This document shows, piece after piece, positions 37,330-44,756 of a DNA stretch of 64,000 nt (positions are counted from its first letter, which is position 1; every line of letters starts with the position of its first letter). The notes under the pieces were generated by a model. It had not been told where the DNA came from. It saw only the letters and a program-made list of their open reading frames with translations, and did not search any database. Location: assembly GCF_900104895.1 (NCBI RefSeq), contig NZ_LT629742.1, positions 682,001-746,000 on the forward strand, written 5' to 3'. Source of the stretch: Microterricola viridarii. Lineage in GTDB: Bacteria > Actinomycetota > Actinomycetes > Actinomycetales > Microbacteriaceae. The position numbers and the translations under genes were made by a program.

Positions 37330-37847
37330 CGTGAGAGTGGGATGAAGATAGGACTTCCCGCTGGATTCAGGAACGAGTCCCTGATCTCCTGAGCCGAGAA
37401 ACGCGCGTAGCGCGCCCACTCGCCCGCGCTGCGGTAGGTGAGGACTACCTCCTGGCGACCGGAAGGCTCTGTCCAGGACACGCGCGTGTCGGCCGGCGTC
37501 CCACTCGCGCTGAAGCCATTCTGCTCGGCTCCGAGTTCCGCGTCTGGTGCATCTGCGAGCCAAAGCGCAGGAAGGCCCCTCCCGCGCCTGACGGCGTTGC
37601 CATACCTGAACGAAAGAAACTTCTCGATGTCAGCCAGGCGAGCAGCTCTGATGACTGGCCTGCTGACCATCCCGCGCTCGTGCTTCCGGATGACGTAGCC
37701 ACTGTCCTCGACGGTGCACACATCGTCAGGATCACCGGTCATGAACGAGAAGGCCGCCCCGTGCGGCTCAGCCCACTGCCATCCGCCGAGAGCGGCGAAC
37801 TCGACGAGGCCACTCAACGCCTCACGTACTGTCACTGCCGCGTTCAC
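37326..37847 (-). CDS. Immunity-like protein (Imm61/IFT-like), third copy
   Basis: 173 aa from the GTG at 37847, which overlaps the stop of the 87-aa gene upstream (GTGA). An N-terminal FAALGGWQWAE block is followed by alternating strands and by IEKFLSFRYGNAVRRGRGLP. That block corresponds to YLxxxxGN/R...R in the two other immunity-like genes of this tail. These features resemble the Imm61 group that accompanies TNT toxins. No toxin cassette directly precedes it, so it looks like an orphan immunity gene kept after loss or displacement of its toxin. Family assignment is by eye and tentative. Confidence 0.55.
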   Translation of the reverse strand: MNAAVTVREALSGLVEFAALGGWQWAEPHGAAFSFMTGDPDDVCTVEDSGYVIRKHERGMVSRPVIRAARLADIEKFLSFRYGNAVRRGRGLPALWLADAPDAELGAEQNGFSASGTPADTRVSWTEPSGRQEVVLTYRSAGEWARYARFSAQEIRDSFLNPAGSPIFIPLSR

Positions 37848-38107
37848 ACCGGGGTGCCCCTGTTCCAACCCGGCTGCTGCATGAGCAGATCGTCGTGCTC
37901 GCGACGACGGCATTCCTCGATGAATGTGACCGCGGTGGCGGGGTCGGCGAGCATCTGCGCGTACTGTGACGCGGTGAGCTCGAAGTACTCCTCGTAATCC
38001 ACGACACCAGTGCTCACGGGCGACGACACAACATATCGCCCCGACTCGTCATCGAAGCCGAGGGAGTAGCGATCCTCACGGGAAAAGAACTCTTCGCGAG
38101 GTCTCAT
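37844..38107 (-). CDS. Small protein of polymorphic-toxin tails, unknown function
   Basis: An 87-aa soluble protein that begins MRPREEFF and contains DDESGRYVVSSPVS followed by DYEEYFELTASQYAQML and a C-terminal CRRREHDDLL block. I recognise the general pattern from short genes in toxin-immunity arrays but cannot name a domain. It overlaps the next gene by 4 bp, so the two are a translational pair. Lower GC around 37.5-38.1 kb than in the housekeeping genes fits an acquired cassette. Confidence 0.6.
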   Translation of the reverse strand: MRPREEFFSREDRYSLGFDDESGRYVVSSPVSTGVVDYEEYFELTASQYAQMLADPATAVTFIEECRRREHDDLLMQQPGWNRGTPV

Positions 38108-38167
38108 GGTTCGTTCTCCGATCTGCCGAACCCTGAAAAGCTAGCGGATAGCCACCAGCGTCGGGCG

Positions 38168-38695
38168 TTACGCGCGGTGGGTAAAGAGCGGGTTGCTCGG
38201 CGAGAGGTAGGCGGCGGCGATGTCGGCGTGAGCCATGCGGGCGACGATTGCGGCGGTGACGGCGGGGTGCAGGTCCCCGGCATCGTAGGTGAACGCCCCG
38301 GCGCCCTGGCCGTCGAGGTAGAGCACCTCCCGCCCGCCGGTTCGGGTCTCGTACTCGGGGATGGTCTCGAGGCCGGCATAGTCGGGGAGGAGGCGCACGG
38401 CGAGGGGACGGCGCACCTGGGGCGCCGCGGCGCCCGGCGGGATGACGGAGTTGCCGAAGAGCGTCATCAGGTACTTCTCGGCCAGTTCGACACCGGCGAC
38501 GTCGAACGTCCACACATCGGGGGTCCCGCGGTCGGCGCGGGTCACGCGCACGATCCCGTTCTCGAAGGCGGTCATCGTGTACACGTATTCGGAGCCGGGC
38601 CCGGCGAGCGTCGCCACGTCTTCGCGATCTGCAGCACAGCGGATGCCGGCCAGCTCGGCCCATTCGACGAATGCGGGCGTGAGGGTGATGGTCAT
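38168..38695 (-). CDS. Immunity-like protein (Imm61/IFT-like) paired with the orphan TNT cassette
   Basis: A 175-aa soluble alpha/beta protein: FVEWAELAGI at the N-terminus, a run of strands (YVYTMTAFENGIVRVTR), the helix AEKYLMTLFGNSVIPPG, and a C-terminal helix. Its ATG overlaps the stop of the orphan TNT gene (38692-38695), the usual toxin-then-immunity order. It is most likely the cognate antitoxin that blocks the TNT active site; related IFT binds TNT in mycobacteria. Assignment rests on position and weak pattern similarity to the other two copies. Confidence 0.6.
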   Translation of the reverse strand: MTITLTPAFVEWAELAGIRCAADREDVATLAGPGSEYVYTMTAFENGIVRVTRADRGTPDVWTFDVAGVELAEKYLMTLFGNSVIPPGAAAPQVRRPLAVRLLPDYAGLETIPEYETRTGGREVLYLDGQGAGAFTYDAGDLHPAVTAAIVARMAHADIAAAYLSPSNPLFTHRA

Positions 38696-39120
38696 GCGCT
38701 GAGCACTCCGAATTCGTGGAGGAGGGAGTCGACGGTCAAGGCCCGCGAGTAGTGGGTGCCGAGCTTCACAAAGCGCACCTGCAGGGCACCGCCCGGGCGA
38801 CCGAACCAGGGTGCCACGCGGGACACCTCGATCGAAACGCCCTGCGCGTTGAGCACCTGCACCGCACTGTCAGCCAAGTGATAGACCGCGTGAGGCTGGC
38901 TGAGGGCCTCAACGGGCAGGGAGCGTTGTTCGAAGCTTGCGGCGGTGCCGTTCTCGACGACCCAGAGCACCTGCCCGTCGACGCGCCCGATGCGGTCGAG
39001 CTGCTCGCCGAACTCGCGGATGTACGCGGCAGGGTCGGTGAAGAGCACGGTTGTGCCCGGCACCGCGAGCGGCGTTGGCAGCGGCGCGTGTTGCGAGCCA
39101 GGCGAAGCGTGTGGAGTCAC
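38692..39120 (-). CDS. Orphan TNT toxin cassette (C-terminal domain only)
   Basis: A 142-aa protein that aligns along its whole length with the TNT domain of the large effector next door: TDPAAYIREFG (from about 28), LDRIG, AASFEQRSLP, ISVEVSRVAP-like and GRPGGALQVRF blocks are shared. It has no secretion or translocation domain. It has its own Shine-Dalgarno (AAGGAAA) before the GTG at 39120. The conserved Arg43, Arg66 and Gln114 are kept. The Tyr of the effector's GKYFG is replaced: the cassette reads GQVLW, with Val51 at that position. Activity is therefore doubtful. Confidence 0.75.
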   Translation of the reverse strand: MTPHASPGSQHAPLPTPLAVPGTTVLFTDPAAYIREFGEQLDRIGRVDGQVLWVVENGTAASFEQRSLPVEALSQPHAVYHLADSAVQVLNAQGVSIEVSRVAPWFGRPGGALQVRFVKLGTHYSRALTVDSLLHEFGVLSA

Positions 39121-39160
39121 GTGTTTCCTTAGTCAGTATGTGGTGGAGGCGATTCGGAGT

Positions 39161-39706
39161 CTAGGAGCTGGGCGTTCGCTTCACTGATTCGGGAAGCGTC
39201 CCATCGCGAAAAAGTGCGGCGATCTGGCGGAGCTCGAGGGGGAGCAGCCCCGCGGCGAGGCCTGCGTAATGCAATTCGAGCCCCAACCGCCTGAACGTTC
39301 CCACGTAATTGCCAGCGAAGAAGAGTTCGTCTCGTGACGAAGATGTCTCCCCCGGTGCGCGCTGAGCGGCAACGACCGACGCCTCCTCCGGCAGCCCTTC
39401 GAGGCGCATAAGCTGGCCAAGACCGGTTGCACGGGCCGGGGAAAAGCTGCGGCCAAGCGCAATCAAGAGGTAGCGGAGCGCGAAGCTCGATGTGGAGAGG
39501 TCGGCCTCCCACGTCTTCTTCGAGTTGTGATCGCGATCGTTGGTCTCGATGGTGAAAGTGCCCGTGTCATTTTCGCTGATGTAGAAGTGCGTCTCGCCGT
39601 TCGACGCGACGAGCGCACCGCGATCCTCAAAAACCTTCCAGTTGGCCGGCGCTACCGCCTCCGTGAAGTCCGCGAGCTCGACGGGATCAAAATTCAGATT
39701 GTGCAT
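39161..39706 (-). CDS. Immunity-like protein for the TNT effector (Imm61/IFT-like)
   Basis: A 181-aa soluble protein directly downstream (40 bp) of the TNT effector, in the standard position for its antitoxin. It starts with FDPVELADFTEAV, continues with a strand-rich part (THFYISENDTGTFTIET) and then the helix FALRYLLIALGRSF. That helix corresponds to the YL...GN/R block of the other two immunity-like genes. The predicted role is cytoplasmic protection from the cell's own NAD+-degrading toxin. Family name is tentative; function by position is likely. Confidence 0.65.
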   Translation of the reverse strand: MHNLNFDPVELADFTEAVAPANWKVFEDRGALVASNGETHFYISENDTGTFTIETNDRDHNSKKTWEADLSTSSFALRYLLIALGRSFSPARATGLGQLMRLEGLPEEASVVAAQRAPGETSSSRDELFFAGNYVGTFRRLGLELHYAGLAAGLLPLELRQIAALFRDGTLPESVKRTPSS

Positions 39707-39745
39707 GTGCGAATCATTCGCTTTCAGGCGCTGTGTGCGCCGACT

Positions 39746-42199
39746 CTAGTGGAGGACGCCAAGGCCAAATTCGCCGCTTGCGAGTTGTTCACCGGTGAAG
39801 ACGTTGCCATTGCCATCGATGAAGCGGGTTTGGAGCGCGCCCCCTTCGCGGCCGAAGGCAGGAGCGATTCGAGAAATCTCAACGTGAATGCCGTTTGCCT
39901 TCATGATCTCTGCGGCTCGCTCAGTAAAGGAAACCCCGTAGTAATCGGCAGCCAAGTTGCTGAGGGGGAGCCCACGCTGCTCAAAGGATGCTGCGACCCC
40001 ATCTTCGACGACCCCGAAGTACTTGCCGCTCATCGGACCGACGCGGTCGAGTTCTGTTCCGAAGTCCCTGATGTAGGCGGCGGGGTCGGTGTAGGTCACC
40101 CGCGTTCCGTGCTCGACGCCGGCAGAGTCTGGATAGCGGATGTCGTACTTGCCGGTTTGCGTGAAGCGGGATGCGTACTCCTGCTCGGTAAAGGGGGTTC
40201 CGCTCGAGTCCCGACCCCACGGGGCGGCCGAATCGCTGACCGTTGAGTATCCGGTGCCCGTCACATCGGCGGGCTTCGGTGGCAGGGGCGCCTCGGTCAG
40301 CGAATTCACCTGGACCTCACCGTAGGGGGCATCGGGGGCAAGGCCAGCAGCCTGAAGCTCACCGTCCCGCTTCGCCTTCGCGGCGGCGTCCATCGCTTGT
40401 TCCTCGGCCTCAGACGTGCGAGTCCAACCGTCGCCAGCCGGGGCGCTGCCATCAACCGACTCATGGTGGACCTTCGGCGCAGGCGTTGCTGGGTCGACCG
40501 TCTTGTCACCTGTCACCGGTTTGGTGTCGCCGTCGCCCTTGGGCGGCGTGGCAGTGTCGACGTCGGGCTTGCTCGATCCCGGTGCCTCCGGCGTGCCATC
40601 GCCCTTCACAGGCGCGACACTGTCGCCATCGCCCTTGCCGCCAACGGCGGTGTCACTGTCGGCCCTGTGGCCCGGCGCACCGTCGTCGCCCTTGTGCGCC
40701 GGGGTGTCGCCGTCTGCCTTGTGTGCCGGCGCGCCGCTGTCCGTGTCGGCCCGAGAGCCGTGCAGGCCGCCGTCGGTGTCGACCTTGTGGACGGCGGGCG
40801 CATCCGCGTCGATCTTGGAGATCGGCGGCTTCTCGAAGAGATCCTTCGGAATGTGGAGCTCGCCCTTGCCGAGCAGGTTCTTGACGCGCTCGAGCGTGTT
40901 CGTGAAGGCGTCGCCGATGTGCACCACCGCGGTCTCGATCTTGGTGACAACCTTGGAGACCAGCGACCCGGCCTTCGCCGCGCCCCCGATGACCTTCGTC
41001 GCGCCGGCCACAACCCCACCGACGGGGATGAAGATGGATCCGACGTTGAAGAGCACCTGCCCGGCGGCCTCTGACGGATTGTCGGCCCAGGTGTCCCACG
41101 CGACGAGGCCCTTGAGCATCTCCACGCTCGTGTCCCGCGCGTCAACGAAGACGGGCACGCCGAGCGCCGCGAGCAGGGGAGCGCCCGGTGCGAGGTTGAG
41201 CGCGAGCGACCCGAGCGCCGTGCCGGTGGCCGTCCAAGCCTGGCCGGCGTGCTCCCAGTCCCCCCACTCGCCCTTCAGGGGGTTGTAGCTGATCAGCGAG
41301 CCCAAACCCTCCACGGTGCCCTTGGCGCCGATCACGATGCCGTTGCCGAAGTTCTCTCCACAGTTGCGGTCCTGCTCAACGCGGTGGCCCCAGGGCAGCT
41401 CGGCGACGCTGTCGCCCTCCTGCTTGAGCTGCCAGGCCTCGACCGCCACGAGGGGAGCGGCGCAGATGTCGCGTTCTCGGTTGATCGTGTTGGCGCACTC
41501 GACCTCGGCCGCGTTGACTTTCGCGTAGGCGTCGGCGACGCGGTCCAGGAGATCGTTGTTGGCGTTGACGTGGTGGCCGGACTCCGTCCATGACGCGAGG
41601 ATCTGCACGACTCCGCCGTGGTTGCGGGCAGACTCGCCACGCCCGCGGAGGTAGCTGACGGGGTCTTGGACCGTTGTGGTGGCGCCACCGGTCGACGTCG
41701 CCCCGTACGAGTACCCGGCGGCATAGCCGTATGAGCCACTCGCGTAGCTCGCGTTCGAATCCCATTCGTAGGCCTTGGTTGCGCGCGCGTTGATCCACAC
41801 GAGACCGTCTTGCCCGATTTCGTTGGTGAACGTGATGGCATCGGCCTTGATGGTGGCGAGCGTCTTCTTGATGGGTTCTACGGCATCTGCGAAGACGTCG
41901 AGCGCTGCAGAGACGCGCGTCAGTTTGCCCGCGAAGTCGCGGGCCTTCGTTGAGGCGGGACCCATCGCCGCGTAGAGGACCCCGGCATCCGGCGCAACGA
42001 ATGAGGCGGGCAGCGCCGCCCAGGTCGAGTCGATCGAAGTCGACTGGGTGCGCAGCGTCGTCGCCGCGGTGCGCATGGCCGTTGCCGAGGTTCGGATGCC
42101 GGTGGGCGACAGGTCGTCGCCGGGAATCTTGTCCGGGATGATCAGTCCGTCGCTGCGGCTGACGTTTTTCGAGCCGCCGCCTCCATCGCGTTGATGCAT
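39746..42199 (-). CDS. Type VII secreted polymorphic toxin with C-terminal TNT (NAD+ glycohydrolase-type) domain
   Basis: 817 aa from the ATG at 42199. The helical N-terminal region (about 1-250) replaces an LXG or PPE domain. A hydrophobic central part (about 310-450, LGSLALNLAPGAPLLAALG and VGSIFIPVGGVVAGATKVIGG) could insert in membranes. An Asp/Lys/Gly/His-rich linker (about 500-640) follows. The last 120 residues carry TNT motifs: TDPAAYIRDFG, LDRVG (Arg about 715), GKYFG (Tyr about 726), FEQRGLP and GGALQTRF (Gln about 789). The Arg, Tyr and Gln appear to match those known to matter in mycobacterial TNT. It lies after the DUF6507-like gene in the secretion operon. Confidence 0.85.
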   Translation of the reverse strand: MHQRDGGGGSKNVSRSDGLIIPDKIPGDDLSPTGIRTSATAMRTAATTLRTQSTSIDSTWAALPASFVAPDAGVLYAAMGPASTKARDFAGKLTRVSAALDVFADAVEPIKKTLATIKADAITFTNEIGQDGLVWINARATKAYEWDSNASYASGSYGYAAGYSYGATSTGGATTTVQDPVSYLRGRGESARNHGGVVQILASWTESGHHVNANNDLLDRVADAYAKVNAAEVECANTINRERDICAAPLVAVEAWQLKQEGDSVAELPWGHRVEQDRNCGENFGNGIVIGAKGTVEGLGSLISYNPLKGEWGDWEHAGQAWTATGTALGSLALNLAPGAPLLAALGVPVFVDARDTSVEMLKGLVAWDTWADNPSEAAGQVLFNVGSIFIPVGGVVAGATKVIGGAAKAGSLVSKVVTKIETAVVHIGDAFTNTLERVKNLLGKGELHIPKDLFEKPPISKIDADAPAVHKVDTDGGLHGSRADTDSGAPAHKADGDTPAHKGDDGAPGHRADSDTAVGGKGDGDSVAPVKGDGTPEAPGSSKPDVDTATPPKGDGDTKPVTGDKTVDPATPAPKVHHESVDGSAPAGDGWTRTSEAEEQAMDAAAKAKRDGELQAAGLAPDAPYGEVQVNSLTEAPLPPKPADVTGTGYSTVSDSAAPWGRDSSGTPFTEQEYASRFTQTGKYDIRYPDSAGVEHGTRVTYTDPAAYIRDFGTELDRVGPMSGKYFGVVEDGVAASFEQRGLPLSNLAADYYGVSFTERAAEIMKANGIHVEISRIAPAFGREGGALQTRFIDGNGNVFTGEQLASGEFGLGVLH

Positions 42200-42201
42200 G
42201 G

Positions 42202-42558
42202 TTAAGCCCCGCCCCCGATCGCGCTGAAGTCGCCCGTGTCCGCGGCCTTCTCTGTCGCCGCGAGGGTGGAGATGGCCATCTCCTCGTCCCCGGTCAAATA
42301 GGCGTTGGTCGCGCACGCCGTCGCCTGGAGTGCCGCGCCGTAACGGTTCATCGCGGGCTGAACACGCGAGGCGACCTGCTCATCGAGAAAGCCCACGACA
42401 GCGCCGGAGACGATGCCGTCGAAACCGCAACCCGTTTGCAGCGGCTCCGAGATCGCGGTTGCCATGGTGGTGATGGCGGCGGCCAGGGTCTCCACCTCGG
42501 CCGAGGTATCGACCAAGGTCTTCTGGATCCCCGCGGGTGTCAACTGCCAGCTGGTCAT
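42202..42558 (-). CDS. DUF6507-like small T7SS partner protein
   Basis: A 118-aa helical protein. The start W (MTSWQLTPAGIQ), two long helices and the C-terminal NAYLTGDEEMA segment match the DUF6507 pattern. The segment contains a YxxxD motif, the canonical C-terminal targeting signal of ESX substrates. It lies 2 bp before the TNT effector and overlaps the gene upstream by 4 bp. It may act as a helical-hairpin partner that guides the toxin to EccC, as Lap proteins do for LXG toxins; that is inference. Confidence 0.75.
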   Translation of the reverse strand: MTSWQLTPAGIQKTLVDTSAEVETLAAAITTMATAISEPLQTGCGFDGIVSGAVVGFLDEQVASRVQPAMNRYGAALQATACATNAYLTGDEEMAISTLAATEKAADTGDFSAIGGGA

Positions 42559-42914
42559 TGCGGAATCCCCCTCAGGATCAACGAGCCGCCTGCAAGCTCT
42601 TCGAGCGCCGCGAGCACCCTCAGGCCGCTGCCGTCGCGAAAGTTGTAGTAGTGGATGAAGCCCTCGTACATCGCCGTCGTGGCCTCGGGGATGCGGGCCT
42701 CCACGCCGAGCAGGCGCACGAGGTCGCTCCGGCTCTGCACGACACGGGCTCGACCGAGAGTGAGTTGTGGTTCGCCGGCGAAATCGCGGAAGACGACGTA
42801 GCCGCCGCTGTCGCTCTCGACAACGGTGAGGGGCGGGTTCAGGGCCTCCCCGACGCCGCGCAAAGTGTCGAGGTCAAAATATCCTGGCGTGAGGAGCACG
42901 GCTTCGACGGGCAT
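42555..42914 (-). CDS. Small T7SS-locus protein of unknown family
   Basis: A 119-aa soluble alpha/beta protein starting MPVEAVLLTPGYFDLD, with VVFRDFAGEPQLTLGRARVV and the C-terminal FIHYYNFRDGSGLRVL. It is tightly locked in the operon: its ATG shares a base with the stop of the DUF6177 gene (TGATG) and its stop overlaps the DUF6507-like start (ATGA). I do not recognise the family. The tight coupling to both neighbours suggests a structural or chaperone partner of the DUF6177 protein or effector. The frame runs on upstream to 43919 only as a shadow. Confidence 0.7.
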   Translation of the reverse strand: MPVEAVLLTPGYFDLDTLRGVGEALNPPLTVVESDSGGYVVFRDFAGEPQLTLGRARVVQSRSDLVRLLGVEARIPEATTAMYEGFIHYYNFRDGSGLRVLAALEELAGGSLILRGIPQ

Positions 42915-43969
42915 CAGCGTTCCTCCCTGTCGAGGCCGTATGCGCGGGCGATGGCTTCTGCGCCGAATGCCTCGGCGATCTCGAGCGCCTCTTGCCACGG
43001 CGGTGTGCCGTTGCGTCCGACTCCGGCGATCAGCGATGGCAGCTTCTTGCGGCCGGCCTCCGAGATCTGGTGCGTGGCTTGCAACGCGCTCAGATTGGCA
43101 TCGAGTGCGCGCACGGCGCGCGGCCCGATGAGGAAGGCGGCGGGCACGGCCGAGAAGTCGGGCGCGCTCGCCGCGTAGTTCTGCCGCCAGCCCGGTGTGA
43201 TGGTGAGCGAGCCGACGAGCGGCATCGAGAGCGTCTCTGTGATCGATTCGAGCACGGATGCGGCCCGCTGGGCCAGTTCGTCCTGGCTCGTTCCGAGCTG
43301 AGCGAACGGTGCCTGCGCAAGCACAGTCTCTTCGATGCCGATGCGGGTGCGGCGCACGATGGACACCGCCTGGAACGCACCGCCGCCACCCTGCAGCACA
43401 GCGCGGATGCCGTCGGGCATGTGTGCGCGCGCGAAGTTCGTGAACCCGTCGACGTCCCATGTGAGAGCAGCGGGCTCGTGGGCCCCCCACGCGAGAACGG
43501 TGGAGTCGACCAGGCCGTGCGCCAAGGCATCGGCCGCGATGCCCACCCGGCTGTCGTCGTGCGGCGCGAAGTGCGCCGAGAGGGCGACCGAGGCGGTGAG
43601 CACCTCGGGCGCCGGGTAGCCGGTGAGAGGAGGGGGCGTGGCAGAGAACGCGCCCGCTTCGCGCAGGTCGGTGGCAGGGTCGAGCACGGCCGGTGCGCTC
43701 GCGCCCCTGGCGCCGGTCGCCGGATTGATGAACTCGCGGCTGGCATCGCGCACGAGACGGGCTCCGCCGTGCAGCGAGAGGTAGTACCGCAGCGCGAAGG
43801 TGAGCTCCGCGTCGTGGCGCGACACAATCACCGGCGTGAGACCGGCCAGCGAGGCCGCCACCAGGAAATCGGTGAGAGCCTCGCTCAGGTAGACCACGGA
43901 CGCCCGCGTCTCGGAGCACGCGTATGGGCCCTGCCTGTAGTCCAGCAGAGGGTGCGAGAAATCTGCCAT
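42914..43969 (-). CDS. DUF6177 family protein of the T7SS locus
   Basis: This 351-aa protein has no membrane helix or signal peptide. Patterns such as FLVAASLAGLTPVIVSRHDAEL near the N-terminus and GWRQNYAASAPDFSAVP near the middle agree with the DUF6177 group seen in actinobacterial ESX-like loci. The C-terminal part (PSLIAGVGRNGTPPWQEALE) is well formed, so the gene is intact. No function has been shown to my knowledge. Its place between the WXG100-like genes and the effector suggests a role in substrate loading or as a secreted component. Confidence 0.7.
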   Translation of the reverse strand: MADFSHPLLDYRQGPYACSETRASVVYLSEALTDFLVAASLAGLTPVIVSRHDAELTFALRYYLSLHGGARLVRDASREFINPATGARGASAPAVLDPATDLREAGAFSATPPPLTGYPAPEVLTASVALSAHFAPHDDSRVGIAADALAHGLVDSTVLAWGAHEPAALTWDVDGFTNFARAHMPDGIRAVLQGGGGAFQAVSIVRRTRIGIEETVLAQAPFAQLGTSQDELAQRAASVLESITETLSMPLVGSLTITPGWRQNYAASAPDFSAVPAAFLIGPRAVRALDANLSALQATHQISEAGRKKLPSLIAGVGRNGTPPWQEALEIAEAFGAEAIARAYGLDREER

Positions 43970-43982
43970 CTGGATGGCGGGG

Positions 43983-44297
43983 TTAGCCGATGTTCGCGAC
44001 GGCAGACTTCGCCTTGTTCACAGCGGCCTGTGCCGTCTCATCGTTCTTCGCCAAGGAGTTCTGCAGCGTGGCCACAATGCTGCGAACGTTGTCCGCGGCA
44101 TTCTTCCAACGGAGCTCCTTGGCCGAGTATTCAGCCGAAACGCCGGTCGCCTCGTAGTCGGACATCGCGTTGCGCACGTCCTGGTCACGCTGGTCAATCA
44201 GCGAGAGCAGGCGGCCGGCCACGGCATTGAAGTTGTCCTGAGCGGACTGCGACGCTGAAAGGTCATAATCGCGACGGTCAATCTGGTTTCCAGACAT
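43983..44297 (-). CDS. ESAT-6-like (WXG100 superfamily) protein
   Basis: A 104-aa two-helix hairpin protein. The only Trp is in ELRWKNAADNVRSIV (about 64), in the turn region where WxG is normally found. The sequence pattern fits the group annotated as pore-forming ESAT-6 family proteins. It is expected to be secreted as a dimer with itself or with the next WXG100-like protein. ATG 44297; 20 bp after the upstream ESX gene; second gene of the minus-strand operon. Confidence 0.8.
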   Translation of the reverse strand: MSGNQIDRRDYDLSASQSAQDNFNAVAGRLLSLIDQRDQDVRNAMSDYEATGVSAEYSAKELRWKNAADNVRSIVATLQNSLAKNDETAQAAVNKAKSAVANIG

Positions 44298-44317
44298 AAG
44301 TTGTCAGCCTTTCAGAG

Positions 44318-44653
44318 TTAGCGCGACGAGCTGAAGCGCGCGGCGTCGAATGAAACAGAGGACTCCGTCGACCGAGTCTCATCGGCCATGCTGCTGTCGC
44401 CCTCCTTGTAGGAGCGGTCCATGCCGGCGATTCCGGCGAGCACAGCGGCCAGGGCGGCGTTCAGCTCGATCGAGATGTGATCGGTCTCGGCCTTGAACCG
44501 GTCGAATGCCGAGCGACCGGCACCGTTGAACTTTCCCTCGAGCGGCGCGGCGGCCTGGGCGAGCTGCTTGACGAGCGCCCCCATGTCGTCGCTGGAGGAT
44601 GAGGTCTTTTTCGTGAGCTGGGCGAGAGTGTCTGCCCCCATGACAAATTTCAC
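44318..44653 (-). CDS. WXG100-like ESX substrate without Trp
   Basis: 111 aa from the GTG at 44653, chosen because AAGGGAA lies about 9 nt upstream; ATG 44641 is the alternative. Two helices flank a turn reading FNGAGRSAF, in which Gly-Ala-Gly takes the place of WxG; the protein has no Trp at all. After the second helix comes RSYKEGDSS, containing YxxxD, the ESX secretion signal. It is the first gene of the minus-strand effector operon, divergent from the T7SS machinery operon across about 100 bp. Confidence 0.8.
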   Translation of the reverse strand: MKFVMGADTLAQLTKKTSSSSDDMGALVKQLAQAAAPLEGKFNGAGRSAFDRFKAETDHISIELNAALAAVLAGIAGMDRSYKEGDSSMADETRSTESSVSFDAARFSSSR

Positions 44654-44756
44654 GAGCCACGTTCCCTTCAGTAAGTTTGAGTTCCTCAGGCTAGCGTAGG
44701 GATGCGACACTTTGGTGCCTAGTTTGGGGGGTGCCGCAAATCGGGGGAGAAAACGG

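Noticed and set aside
42992-44230. Plus-strand open frame opposite the DUF6177 gene
   Set aside because: Arg/Gly-rich and overlaps two tightly coupled minus-strand genes with family similarity.
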